From Psococerastis gibbosa (taxonomy: Eukaryota > Arthropoda > Insecta > Psocodea > Psocidae), in assembly GCA_963971405.1 (NCBI GenBank), contig OZ020491.1, positions 21,508,855 to 21,572,854 on the forward strand: a stretch of 64,000 nucleotides of DNA, in the 5' to 3' direction. Under the pieces are notes generated by a model that was not told the DNA's origin, did no database searches, and saw nothing but the letters and a program-made list of their open reading frames with translations. The stretch's first letter is position 1. The number at the start of each line of letters is the position of its first letter. This document shows, piece after piece, positions 47,001-58,170 of the stretch. Made by a program: the position numbers and the translations under genes.

Positions 47001-47448
47001 GTGGCCTTCACATTGCAGAACATGTAAAACAACATAGCTGACACGATATTCTATTCTAATGACAACAGCATCACTAATTGCGTGCTATTGTAGTGTAGTA
47101 CGATATACTGTAGGTATGCTACAAGCTCTCAGGAGTCACACAATTTGTTCGGTATAATAGTAAAATTTTTGAAAGGCATCTCCCGTGGTGAAGTTGGCGG
47201 CATCCGGAAGCAGCTGCCTCATAGTACCGTATGGCCCTGCTTTCCCCGGCTGCACAGAGAGGCCATAAAAATGTATAGGCACACGAAGAAATTCAACAGA
47301 AAAGAAAAACTATTACAATTTAATAAAATGTGGTACCCATCCCATAAAAAACAAAGAGAATGACGTCAGCAATCAGAAATTAAGTTAAGTTAGCAGCAAG
47401 CCAATCAGCGACCAACAGACGTATCACGAGGTACCAATTAAACATATT

Positions 47449-47629
47449 CTTCTTCTTCTTCTGGCTCTACAGCCCTTGATGAGCATTGGCCTGCTCGACA
47501 ACACTCCTCTAGTCATCTCGGTTTTGTACCACGCTCCACCATCTACGGACTTCCAACTCATCCTTCCAGCGTTTTAGAGGATGTCCCACCAGTCATCTTA
47601 CTGTCATGCTTGCTTTGTACATCTTTTTC
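47449..47629 (-). mobile_element. LINE 3' end, second copy of the 8980-9475 family
   Basis: Minus strand matches the last ~180 bases of the LINE at 8980-9475 (GCTCATCAAGGGCTGTAGAG and AAG tail). Flanked by a perfect 12-base duplication ATTAAACATATT (47437-47448, 47630-47641). Confidence 0.85.
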
Positions 47630-47665
47630 ATTAAACATATTACCGGGGTTAACAATGTAAAATAA

Positions 47666-47869
47666 ATAAAGACTTTTTTGTTCTATTACTAAGCCAACCT
47701 AGCGGAGTTAGGGCTATAAAGCCCTCTCTTACACTCAAGTAGGAAGGGACCGCCTGCTTTACATGCCATCCGAAGAAAATGTAGGTAGTGGGGGACTCGA
47801 ACCAACAACCTTTCGGGTGAAAGTCGGTGAAGGTCAGAGTCCGTACCACTACTCTACATGTCATGTTCA
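47666..47869 (-). mobile_element. tRNA-derived SINE, copy 3
   Basis: Head ATGTAGAGTAGTGGTACGGA and GGTTCGAGTCCCCCAC on the minus strand, body TAGCCCTAACTCCGCTAGGT, A/T tail. An 8-base repeat TAAAATAA flanks it and may be its target duplication. Confidence 0.82.
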
Positions 47870-47989
47870 TAAAATAAGCTTAGCAAAATTCTAAGTGCTA
47901 TTTCCCAGACTGTCTTGTTTACATTTTTAACCCCAGCAAGAAGTTAAATTGGTACCTCGTGCTACGGCTGCAAGATTCAGTGGATAGCA

Positions 47990-48256
47990 ACCATCCCGTG
48001 GCTGGAGACCGTTATCAATATGGCTGCTAGTGTAGCCTGCACAAGATAAGTACGCAATTTGGCGGGGAAAATAGCCTGCACAAGCTAAGTACAGAGTTTT
48101 TGACCGGGTCCAGGTATCCGTTCTGCTATGCTGCAATGTGTAAGACTTCGATATTTTTTGGGTTGGTACTTATCTCTGATAGTTGGCCTATAGTTAACGG
48201 GTGCCTCGTAAGGCATATTATGGCTCCCGGCGCTTTCAGTTAATGTATTTCTATGA
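47990..48256. mobile_element. Repeat E, copy 2
   Basis: Starts ATCCCGTGGCTGGAGACCGT and ends GTTAATGTATTTCTAT. The flanks GATAGCAACC and GATAACAACC differ at one base. Lacks part of the duplicated internal block seen in copy 1. Confidence 0.72.
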
Positions 48257-48517
48257 TAACAACCCATTCAGAGATCAGGATGCCTTCTCCCTCCACCTCT
48301 CTTAATATAAATATTAGGGCACAGACCAAACAATTGCTTTTAAGCCTCTAAGCTTCTAAGGAGACCAAGACCCTTCACGACCCTAAACGCCAAGGAGTGT
48401 TGATCGCGTAATACTTGCACAGCAACTTACTGTAATTTTTCGGCTGTGACGTATGATCTAACTCAGCGCGTAGCTATATAATACTTACGTTGCCACAGGC
48501 TAAGGGCATTATGGAGC

Positions 48518-48604
48518 TTATGAGAGGCCAGGAATGTAAGATGACACGATGCCGATGAGAATCAACACGAGGATTATCACGCAAATCATTATCATAATTT
48601 TCTT
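48518..48604 (-). CDS. Syx1A: Putative alternative last exon of syntaxin-1 (membrane anchor, proximal to Itpr)
   Basis: After an acceptor (TTTGCAG) the minus strand reads KKIMIMICVIILVLILIGIV then SSYIPGLS and TAA: two lysines and one hydrophobic segment of about 20 residues, the C-terminal anchor of a t-SNARE. In animal syntaxin-1 genes the last coding exon starts in phase 0 with the same Lys-Lys-Ile-Met (human KKIMIIICCVILGIVIAST). The SNARE helix and Habc exons must lie beyond the right edge. A strong donor-like GTAAGTAT follows at 48488-48481, 29 bases after the stop. With only 28 residues, membership of another syntaxin subfamily cannot be excluded. Confidence 0.75.
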   Translation of the reverse strand, partial: KKIMIMICVIILVLILIGIVSSYIPGLS

Positions 48605-48701
48605 CTGCAAATCAAAACACAACAAATGTGAGAAACAGCTAAACGAGCAAAAGAAATGTTGTACATTATATTGTATAATACAGTATACAAGATTATAAGG
48701 C

Positions 48702-48868
48702 TATTCCACTTGTCAACATTCCGTCATTTATGCATCAATAATAAGCCTCTACCATATTATAACTTAATTTATAATAGATAAGTATCTACATAATAGTCTC
48801 CTTTAAACAAAAATCTCATTAATTATTGATGCACAAATGACGGAATAATGACAAGAGGAATAGTGACC
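48702..48868. mobile_element. GGCGG-family hairpin MITE, eroded
   Basis: Ends GGCTATTCCACTTGTCAAC and complement (TGACAAGAGGAATAG). Arms share CGTCATTTATGCATCAATAA. The core GCCTCTACCATATTATAA and TATCTACATAATAGTCTCC resemble the copies at 4275 and 38128, but the left inner arm is missing. Confidence 0.7.
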
Positions 48869-48879
48869 TAAACGACAAA

Positions 48880-50340
48880 AACTATTTTCTCTAATCCCTT
48901 GAGTGAGGATGAGAATGAGAAGACACTCATTTTCGTAGGAACTGCTATACTCCACTAAATCATTACTTGATACCAAGTATCGTTAGAAGCCAGGGGTGGC
49001 CAAATATTGCTTCTTTTTCCCATTAGTCGCGAAATATAAGAAGAATACTCCGCTGTTTACAAAACTATTATTAAGTTTTATTATGTAACTCTTGCTATCT
49101 GCCAGAGCGACAATTATATGTTTACAAACTATATTCTACCCCAACACCAGAACCACCCCTGGATGGGGTGTGGTTTCTAACAGTGGTAAGCACCGCTTTA
49201 GTGGAGTATATAATCAGAGGCGTAAAGTTTTAGAATGATGGCGGGGGCAAAACTGAGTAGACCTTATGACGTCGTCAGGCAAGATAAGGAAAAATTGTAA
49301 ATATAAGAGCAAAATAGTAGGGTTTTACGCATTTTCATAGTAGTGAAGTATAGCTGTAGATTTTACAAAGCTAACAAAGGGATGCTTATATTCATATTAC
49401 CGTAAAGGGGCCCGCTGGGCCAAATGAACCACGTCTTACAATGTCCGAGGCTGGGGGGGGGGGGCAAGACGGACCGTGCCCCCGCCAACTTTACGCCCCT
49501 GTATATAATACTTTAAAGTTAATTTTAAAAGCAATTGCATTTTTCTGAATCGATTTCTTGTGGCAAGGTTGCAGCATGGTCAACCACGGTGCCCAAAACG
49601 GGGTTTAACTCAATATTGACAATAGGCTACCAGACAACAAAAGAGTTTATGTCGTATACAACCATTGAATTGGTTATATTAAAATTACCCAGAAAGATTT
49701 GCCTTTTGATGATTCGCAAGTTAACGTACAGTATATATAGTTAAAATTGTTTTGTTGCGAAATTATTAGTACCTACTCATTGTAAGAAACCATTATTACT
49801 TATATTTTTTATATGCACCCTTCAATAAAAAAAATATTACAGAAGTTGCTTATGTTAAATTCAAGTCTCAGACTTTTCCCATGAAAACGAGAAAAATATT
49901 GTCAACCACTTTTATTTCATATTTTTCCACATAACAAACAATGGAAAAGTCTGTAAAGTTTGAGATAAAAGACGTAAACCGATTATTGTACGGATAGAAC
50001 CTACCCTAACGTGATTTTAATGAGCACAGACATGGGAGATGTTCTCGATTCAAAAGGAAACTAAAAAGATGGATTGCATGGTGAAAAACACATTAGCAGG
50101 ACCGTTTTCTCGACAAAATAATTGGTTACAGCGTTCAAAATGAGGATTAGATGGTCGGGGGCGACACAACACGAGTCTTCTTACTGATTTGTAAGCAATT
50201 AAATCTGCCTTCCCAAGTGAAAATTTTCATTGAAAAGATTTCTGGGGATGAAAAGTCTCGTGTAAGATAATCAGATATTAGGTCACGAATGATACATGGG
50301 CGTCGTCCGTGGGAAGGGGAAGAGGGCAGCCGTCCCTTCA
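48880..50340. other. Stretch without recognised genes
   Basis: AT-rich intronic-looking sequence with a G-run at 49454-49464. No supported ORF or repeat. Confidence 0.4.
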
Positions 50341-50379
50341 TTGTTAATTTAGAATGGGATGGAATTAAAGAGATTGCTG

Positions 50380-51180
50380 GTCGAACAAGGTGGGACGGAA
50401 TCTGAAATGACCGCATCAGACAAGACCTGCATGTGGGTGGATTCCGTAGAGAGAAGAATGGAGAACAAGCAGCTGCAATGGTTCGGCAAGAGAGAAGTCG
50501 AACGGAAGACAAAGACCAGAGTCCAACCTCCTGTATGGGAGCGAAAGTTGGACACCTACAACAAGCGACCGGAGTAAAATAAACGCGACTCAGATGAAGT
50601 GCCTAAGACGGATGGTGGGACCAAATCCGAAATGACCGCATCAGACAAGACCAGCAAGTGGGTTCAATAGAGAGAAGAATGGAGAACAAGCAGCTGAAAT
50701 GGTTCGGCAAGAGAGAAGTCGAACGGAAGACAAAGACCAGAGTCCAACCTCCTGTATGGGAGCGAATGTTGGACACCTACAACAAGCGACCGGAGTAAAA
50801 TAAACGCGACTTTGATGAAGTGCCTAAGACGGATGGTGGGACCAAATCCGAAATGACCGCATCAGACAAGACCAGCAAGTGGATTCCATTGAGAGAAGAA
50901 TGGGGAACAAGCAAGTTCAATGGTTCCGTCACGTCCAAAGAATGGACGAGAATAGGACCAACCGGAGGTTGGCGGAAGCAAGGCCACAAGGAAGAAGACC
51001 CTACGGCAGACCGAGGACAACCCTTGAGGAAGGGATTGAACAAGTCGCCGGAGCAAGAGGGAAAACAATGGCCGAGCTCAAGGCGTTAACGTCCGACCGG
51101 AGCGAGTTCAGGAAATGGGTCCGGGCGACCCCCCCCCCCCCACGCTGCATTAAGGGGGAAGAAGAAGTAGAAGAATGGAA
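50380..51180 (+). mobile_element. LINE fragment with an internal tandem triplication
   Basis: The end reads SIERRMGNKQVQWFRHVQRM, RRPYGRPRTTLEEGIEQ and SDRSEFRKWVRA, a LINE C-terminus. Before it a unit of about 221-225 bases (starting AAATGACCGCATCAGACAAG at 50405, 50630 and 50851) is repeated nearly three times. It carries QMKCLRRMVG, the reverse-transcriptase end motif. Confidence 0.78.
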
Positions 51181-51200
51181 TTAAGGAAAGTCAAGGAGAA

Positions 51201-51438
51201 GTAGTAGTATGGTTGGACACAGTCCCAGGCCACGGTGTGGGCCCATAGGACAGGGGACCTCCTGATTATAGTGGATTCCAAACCACTTGGGAACACAGTG
51301 AAGTCACACGATTAGTTCGGAGGTGACCAGGACAAGTCCTACCATGTTTCCCTACCAGCACTGTGCACTCTACCAAGTTATCTGCATCTTTGAACCTGTT
51401 CTGGTCCGCTGGATTCAACTTGGTAAGGTGGCCGGCTG
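51201..51438 (-). mobile_element. SINE-like family G, intact copy
   Basis: 238 bases flanked by a perfect 12-base duplication AGTCAAGGAGAA (51189-51200, 51439-51450). On the minus strand it begins CAGCCGGCCACCTTACCAAG and ends in a CTA-type tail. It shows the LINE site of 8980-9475 without the LINE. Confidence 0.85.
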
Positions 51439-51913
51439 AGTCAAGGAGAAAGAAAACTCCATCTCCCCTAACTTTACCGCAGTTAGTGAGTGTCCCTGTA
51501 GTTTTTGAATTGCCTTTATTAAATATTTTATACCGTATGTGCTTACAATGAATAAGTGGCATGTTGCTGACAAAAAAATCCCAAATAGAGCAGTGGTCGT
51601 GAGAGAGTATCCTCTACCTGTGCTCAGACCCTTATTGGGCTGTTGTCGTGCCACGTTTTTTTCCCCCTTTTTTTAATACTTACAATGAACACAATAAGAA
51701 GATGGCATCAATTTTAAACGGTAATTTTCCGATGTTATTCTTCAACAGCTCCCCATCCAATTGAGTGTATCATATGTAAGAGAGCATACGACAACTCGTG
51801 CTGTTTTTGCGTTTTATGTGTATGCTTTCACTACTTTAGGTACAGTAGAATTTTTATTTCGTCACTTTTTAATATACAGTAAATAGTATCAATAAAAAGA
51901 TCATCAGTACAAG

Positions 51914-52308
51914 AGTGTACAGCCCGTAGGAAATTGGCAGCCCGAAATTTAATAGGTAGGTACTTTTCATTTTTTATTTTATTAACTAAGCAAGTTATTA
52001 AAGATTTGGCTCATTTAAGTTGAAGGAGACAACTTCATGCATCATATTATAAGATATTGTTAATTTTCGAAATTGTAGTTTTTTCATAAACCTGAAAATG
52101 TTTAATAAACAATAACTTTTCACGTATAATCGATTTTATAAAAAAAACTACAATTTCGAAAACTAATAATACCTTATTATATGATGCATGAAGTAGTCTT
52201 CTACAACTTTTATGAGCCAAATCTTTAATAACATGCTTAGTTATTTAAATAAAAAATAAAAAAAGTATTTAAATATCGGGCTGCCACTTTCCTACGGGCT
52301 GTACACTC
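51914..52308. mobile_element. Palindromic MITE family C, copy 3
   Basis: Ends GAGTGTACAGCCCGTAGGAA and complement, about 395 bases. The TTAA flanks seen in the other copies are degraded here. Confidence 0.8.
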
Positions 52309-52633
52309 TGAACACGGATTGAAGCTATTATAATAATCATCAAATTGACAACTGTGTCTCATAATTTATTCCATTCAAAAATAAAATTCCTATTGTACCC
52401 TCCTACTACTACTGCTACCACTACACTTTGGAAACTCCTTGATCATCCCTAAGCCCGGCAGTAACGGTTTCTCTGATAATTTTTATCCCTACAATTAAAA
52501 ATTTGGTAAACTTAATACGTGTATACAGTAGTATATTGCCCCGTACACTCGGGCTTGAGACACTGAGAAATTTATCATGGGAACAAATGGGCGGGCGATA
52601 GTTGGTGCATAGGAAAGTTTAATTTCTCAACGT

Positions 52634-53687
52634 GCCGACGACCTTACCATGTTGAATCCATGAGAGCAGAGCATGTTTTGAACTGCGGCAAACTTGGTAG
52701 TGTGCACAGCGTTGGCATGGGAACATGGTGGAACATGATAACGCGCTGAGACTACACCAGCGATACTATGTGCGTGTCGAGTCCTGGTCACCTCCGATTT
52801 AATTGTGTGACTTTACCATGTTCCCCAAGTTGTTCGAAATCCACTATAATCAGGAGGTCCACCCTGTAAGTCAACTCCCCTTTCCCCCAAGGTGAAAGAG
52901 TCTGCCCTTAGGGTGCCTCAAGTTAACAAACAGACTCACTCCCCCCGCCAGGCTGACAGGATTGTTTAAAGCAGAAATGCTGAAAGCAGGCGTTGGAAAC
53001 CACAAACAACAACATTTCTGAACACTTTTCCGAAAGCTTTGTGAAGTAGATGCGTGTTCGAGACGTGGGGGAAAACTGTGCAGTTTTGTGCGGTCGGCTT
53101 TACGCCAGCTGGTGAAATCGTAGAAAAAACGACAAGGAATCGTCAGCTAGCCCTATGGCTACATTGGAAAAGACGTCGGCAAATCGTGACTGGCAGAATA
53201 GTTCGTGTGTACGGTGCCTAAAATAGTAAACTACCACATAAATATTAGGTTTAATAATTTGAGTATAAAATCAAATAAAGAACCGGTGCGAGTGACCCGG
53301 TACATGTTTCTTATTTATCAACAAGTATGGGTACCGAGATGTTGTTGTTTCCAACGCTTGCTTTCAGCATTTCTGCTTTTAGCAACCCTGTCAGCCTGGC
53401 GGGGGGAGTGAGGCTGTTTGTTAACTTGGGGCACCCTAAGGGCAGACTCTCACCTCGGGGAACGGGGAGTTGACAGGGGGTAGACCTCCTGATTATTGGG
53501 GAACATGGTAAAGTCTCACGATTAAGGAGGTGACCAGGACACGACACGCACGTAGACTGACTGGTATAGTCTCAGCGCGTTATCATGTCCCACCATGTTC
53601 CCCTGCCAACGCTGTGCACACTACCAAGTTTGCCGCAGTTTGAAACATGCTCTGCTCTAATGGATTCAACATGGTATGGCCGTTGGC
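52634..53687. repeat. 1.05-kb foldback with arms of about 350-390 bases
   Basis: Left arm from 52634 (ACCATGTTGAATCCATGAGA) to about 53020 and right arm from about 53337 to 53687 are inverted complements. They include GGTAGTGTGCACAGCGTTGG and GTCAGCCTGGCGGGGGGAGT. The outer part is related to SINE-like family G. An inner block recurs alone at 60645-60745. Confidence 0.75.
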
Positions 53688-54423
53688 AAGTATAGGCACC
53701 GAGATATTATGAGTAGTTCTTTGGTAGATAATTGTCTTAGGGTTTTCTCGATTTTCCCTATCCCAAAATACTGAATTGATTGAATAAGCAATAGAAGTGC
53801 CAGGTATAGGGGTGAAGAACAAGAAACCAAAGTACAATTTACGTGCTATTGGCTCTAAATAAATTATACAAACTATAACATGCAAACTAAACATAAAAGG
53901 AGTGGGGTTAGGTTTCACTGCATATACAACCTGACTAACATATTGTTGCCTCCTGACTTTAGTAACATAAATTTGATGCTAAGGCTGTGTCACACCATCG
54001 CGTGAAAAGTATCGGCAAGGAATCCTGAGCGACACCACAATAGCCCAAAGCATGGCGGTCCTGCCCAATATCCGTTCCGAGACTTTTTAGGCGATCGTGG
54101 GAACTACCCCTTAATAGGATATCAAACAATCCAATTTCAATTGAAAACACACAGAGGTTCGATGGAAACGTTTGATAGCCTTTTTTACACACAAACATCG
54201 AATGTGAAAAGTTTATAAATCAGTTGTTGGTTCTTAAAAGCATAAATTCACGATCCGACTTGGTTGTACAACTAACTTAGACAACTTGGCCTGCCCGATT
54301 TCAGTCAGATGTACCGACACACACGATCATACCAAATTAATATTGTTTTGTTTTAATTATATCTTCTTATGTTATTATTGTTCATATAACAATAAGCGAA
54401 ACGCATTGTTGTTAACCGAGTCA

Positions 54424-54530
54424 TTGTAGGTACTTTAAAAATGTAAACAAGATCATTTTAGAATGTAAAGAGCTATTCAAAATTGTTTTGTTTACATTTT
54501 TAAACCCCCAGAATAAGTATAGTAAGTCCG
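54424..54530. repeat. Family D fragment
   Basis: AAAAATGTAAACAAGATCAT, AGCTATTCAAAATTGTTTTG and TTACATTTTTAAACCCCCAG form an imperfect hairpin shared with family D. Confidence 0.6.
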
Positions 54531-54667
54531 CAGTACTTGTTTCTCCACCATTGTATTGAATAAAATGTAAGCAAACACAAAAATTCGTGTTGTCATGGCA
54601 ACAGAGGGCTACAAGTAGGTTCGGAACATCAACAAGTCTGCATGCGGCAGACCAAATCTGCCACTCC

Positions 54668-54834
54668 AATGGGCCGATTGTGCCGTTTATTATTATTAAC
54701 TCAATTCTAGAGTTAAAAATATGTAAATAAAAAAAGTTTGAATAGCACTTTCCATTGTAATATAAAATTATCATGTTTATATTTTTAATCCCAGGTTAAG
54801 ATTAAGAATAATCACCACAGTAAGCCTGCAGGTT
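54668..54834. mobile_element. Family D hairpin MITE, eroded
   Basis: Starts GGGCCGATTGTGCCG, has TTTGAATAGCACTTTCCATT inside, and ends near CACAGTAAGCCTGCAGG. Confidence 0.6.
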
Positions 54835-54839
54835 TTCTA

Positions 54840-55730
54840 ATAAGATAGAAAACTTACCGACCGGGTTATCTGACGACTGGCAGACTAAATTGTACAACCA
54901 AGATGGACTGTGTATTTGCAGCTTTAAGAGGATACGGAACGCAGATATTAAACCATTTTTATTATTAATGAATTTGCCAAGCAAATTTTATAAGTTCTAG
55001 TCTATTCAAGTTTTAGAGAACTCTCATGCGTAAGTATTTTTATTATTTTTAGTGTTGCTATTTTAATGAATTTTACATTAGATATTTTAGTCCCAAGTAA
55101 CTTACTTGAATTCATAACACCAAAAATTACCTAATAATACGATACATTAAATAGTCTCCTATTGTATTTGTACAATACAACTTGAATAGATTAAATCTTC
55201 AGTAAACTGCGTAGTAAATTATTTTACAAATAAGAACGGTCAAATTTTGGAGTGCTGTTAAATTTTTTTGGTTCATATCCTCTTAATAACCAGATTTGGC
55301 TGAAGCTACGATATTTTCACGTTTAATATTATAACTGCTTCGTTGAAACAATGGATTTGGACAAAACTCCCATTTTTTGCAAAGAGCGATTTGTTACCGA
55401 CTTAATTTAGCGTAGTCCATTAGGTGGCCGAGAACCGAAACTCAACATAAAGGTAAATGCTTTCGCTCAGCCCAATGAATAGGGGAAAATCGCAGTAAGA
55501 CCGGGCAAGTCATAGAACTAAGAGGGCACTCCAGTTTTTCAACGGAACAATCATAACTATAATAAGGGTATTCAAAATGTTGGTGTTAAATAGTTATCCC
55601 TAGTTAAGTTTGTTAAGTTAACACTTGTGGAAACGGAACACTAAGCCAACCAGCGTGTTAGCTGAACGCACTTCGGGGTTGGTTAAAGCGGCGCTGCAAT
55701 TGGTAGTTGAATGTCATGTCGATGTAGCAT
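54840..55730. other. Stretch without recognised features
   Basis: AT-rich; no ORF or repeat that I can support. Confidence 0.35.
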
Positions 55731-55735
55731 AATAA

Positions 55736-56150
55736 GGCTAGGACTATATGGGCGCTGAAAACGTCGCTTCAACGCTCGTTGACCGCGGCTATGGAACTTC
55801 CATACGAGCGCTGAAAACGTCGCGTGAGGACGGTAAACTCGGAGTCAGCGTCACCAACGCAACCAGGCGCGTAAACCGGCGTTAGGTACGCAACGTAACC
55901 AGCGCCGAACAGGACTATATGGGCGATTTCAACGTCGCATCGGGCCATAGCGTTTTAATTCACAACTGACCTGTTAAATTCCCCCCATTTCGCCTCCAGC
56001 GCGACGTAAGCAACACTCGTATAGTCGAGAATTGCGTAGCGTTGACGTTTCAAAACACGGCGTTTTCAGCGTCCGTATAGTCGGAAATATTTTTCGTCCG
56101 ACGTTGGCGTTAGAATCGCGACGTTTTCAGGGCCCGTATAGTCCGAAGCC
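55736..56150. mobile_element. GC-rich foldback element P with TAA flanks
   Basis: Ends GGCTAGGACTATATGGGCGC and complement (GGGCCCGTATAGTCCGAAGCC), flanked by TAA (55733-55735, 56151-56153), a 3-base duplication typical of PIF/Harbinger elements. The motif GGACTATATGGGCG with ACGTCGC recurs inside in both orientations at least five times. CpG-rich against an AT-rich background. Confidence 0.75.
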
Positions 56151-56199
56151 TAACCCACCCAGAGGTCCAATCACGATGTGTGGTAACTTTGAAACACTT

Positions 56200-57770
56200 T
56201 TAACTTGATAACTTCAACATTTTGAATACCCTTAATAATACAGCTTAGGCCAATAATTGTGATAAATATTTCTGGAAACATTTAAAGGTTTCAAAAAGTT
56301 GATAACTCACCTAAACGCAGCAACTTAATAATGCGAAACATACCCTGAAAAATAACTAGAAAGGCAATTAAACATAACAAAAATGCATCCTATCACTGTA
56401 CACAATTATGTATTATTAATTACAGCTAGTTCTAACGCGGTGAACATGAAAGCGTAAAGTATTAACGCCTCTAACGAGTTTTGTCTACACATTTAGATTA
56501 TTTAAAAAACAATTAACAATTTTTAATGCTTATCAACTGTCAAAATAATGTAATAATCTCGGGCATAGTGTGTTTTGAAAGGTAGCTTCTTCATAACTGA
56601 CGAGGTCACTAAGAATGGATGACACCAATAAAATGTCTATCTGTTTATAGTGCAGCCACTTATATTTTTATACCTCAATATCTATAAATTCGGTTTTAAA
56701 AAAGGAGGGGACCCATTTATCGTTGAAAAGCCAAGAAATAGTTACCTACAAAACACGCTCCTACAATAATCAACAATTTTACTAAAATAACCTGGCTATA
56801 AGTTTGAAAATGAGACCGTCCCTTTAAATCAAACCAAACCAAGTTGGAACATTCATTTTAATATTTTTTTTTTTTAAATAAAGAGTTATATTTTTTTTGC
56901 AATGTCCTGCAAGGAACATAACATTGCTCACAAAAATATGAACTGGAGATTTAACATAATGGTAAGTTATTTGATAGTTTCTAACATAAAAATTTAATCT
57001 GGAGGACGAGTATCGATAGTGTGCGTTGGAGCGATAAAATGTAAAATGGTATCAAGATATATGAACTAATGGCCATGTTTAATCTACAGAGGGAGAAATG
57101 AGTGAGTCCATTTTGAAGTCATGCAGTTTGCGGCGTAGAACAGAGAATAACTAATATTGGCTAATTCATAGAAAGACTTCGGCAAACCGCGCGGTCATAA
57201 TCATTTTCATCTTCTATAATGAGTGATGAATGCGATCAAAGTTGGAAATTAGCTAGCGCCTGAACTTCTAGCCAAGTAGCCCACATGACACGCGATATTA
57301 TGTCCACGAAGCCCGCTAGTTTCAAGCAAAAATGAATAATACAATATAAATTTTAATATTAATTCAAATCAAAAACAATTGAAGACTACAGGGGAAAAAG
57401 TTGATTTTTCTGAAATCGAATTTTAAAGTTGAAAGTAGCCGTTTCTTCCCATGTATACTCTTGTATACTGTATACTACCCACCCCATTTGTGCAGAACCT
57501 TACTTGCTTTTCTTCGGTTTTGTTAGGTCACCTAAAACTACATTAAAAACTGAACAGAATGCGACCATTATCTCAATTTCGACCAAAAGTGCACCATTCC
57601 GGGTTTTCCCCTGACGTCTTCATATGTTAGTTATCAAAATTTAGTTTACTCTTATACCTCAGAAAAAAATGGGTTTAAGGCCCTGTGATGGATTGCCAAG
57701 TTAGACTTTTTTTTAGTAAACTTTAATTTAAGCATTTTCGCGGTTCTCAAAGCATATTATCGCAATGTCC
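56200..57770. other. Stretch without recognised genes
   Basis: AT-rich intronic-looking DNA. Nothing supportable beyond homopolymer runs. Confidence 0.35.
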
Positions 57771-57775
57771 TGCGG

Positions 57776-57925
57776 GGCTACTATGGCAATTATTTTTAAT
57801 CTTAAACTGGGATTAAAAAAAATGTAAGCAAGATAATTTTAGAACGGAACGGGCTATTCAAAATAGTTTTGCTTACATTTTTTACCCCAAGAATAAGTTA
57901 ATACTAAATGGCATATTAGACCGGC
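57776..57925. mobile_element. Family D hairpin MITE, eroded
   Basis: GCTACTATGGCAATTATTTT with GGGATTAAAAAAAATGTAAG, then GGGCTATTCAAAATAGTTTT and TTACATTTTTTACCCC; same plan as 18708-18870. Confidence 0.6.
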
Positions 57926-58170
57926 TCGTTCTATTTTGGATCGCCTGGGAGTTTATGTGAAGAAATAAAAATAATAAAATAACAATAAAATTCCCCCCCC
58001 CCCACACATTAGTAAACTTGAGACTAGCCTTAAGACTATCATATTGTAATGGCGCTAGTATTATTGCGGCTGTTCTTACAAAAATACCATTGAATAAATT
58101 GGAAAAAAAAATATTAAAATCATTCTAATATTTTAGCACCAAGTCACCAACCGAATATAATAATCAATGA

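Larger units (their letters stand above)
38400..47425. other. Long gene-poor stretch
   Basis: Mostly AT-rich with no supportable gene. Recognisable pieces: a half hairpin of the GGCGG type (39050-39120), a SINE fragment (40222-40322), a family D-like hairpin (42245-42361), a small hairpin (43933-44078) and G/C runs. Untranslated 5' exons and the promoter of Itpr may lie here or in 27.6-38 kb, but I cannot place them. Confidence 0.4.
47427..47962. mobile_element. Foldback of family D type with LINE and SINE insertions
   Basis: Arms CACGAGGTACCAATTAAACA (left) and AATTGGTACCTCGTG (right) with ACCGGGGTTAACAATGTAAA and TTTACATTTTTAACCCC inside. Interrupted by a LINE piece at 47449-47629 and a SINE at 47666-47869. 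Confidence 0.72.

Noticed and set aside
47900-48267. Minus-strand ORFs across repeat E (also 36209-36460)
   Set aside because: Similar in both copies only because the DNA repeat is shared; no domain features.
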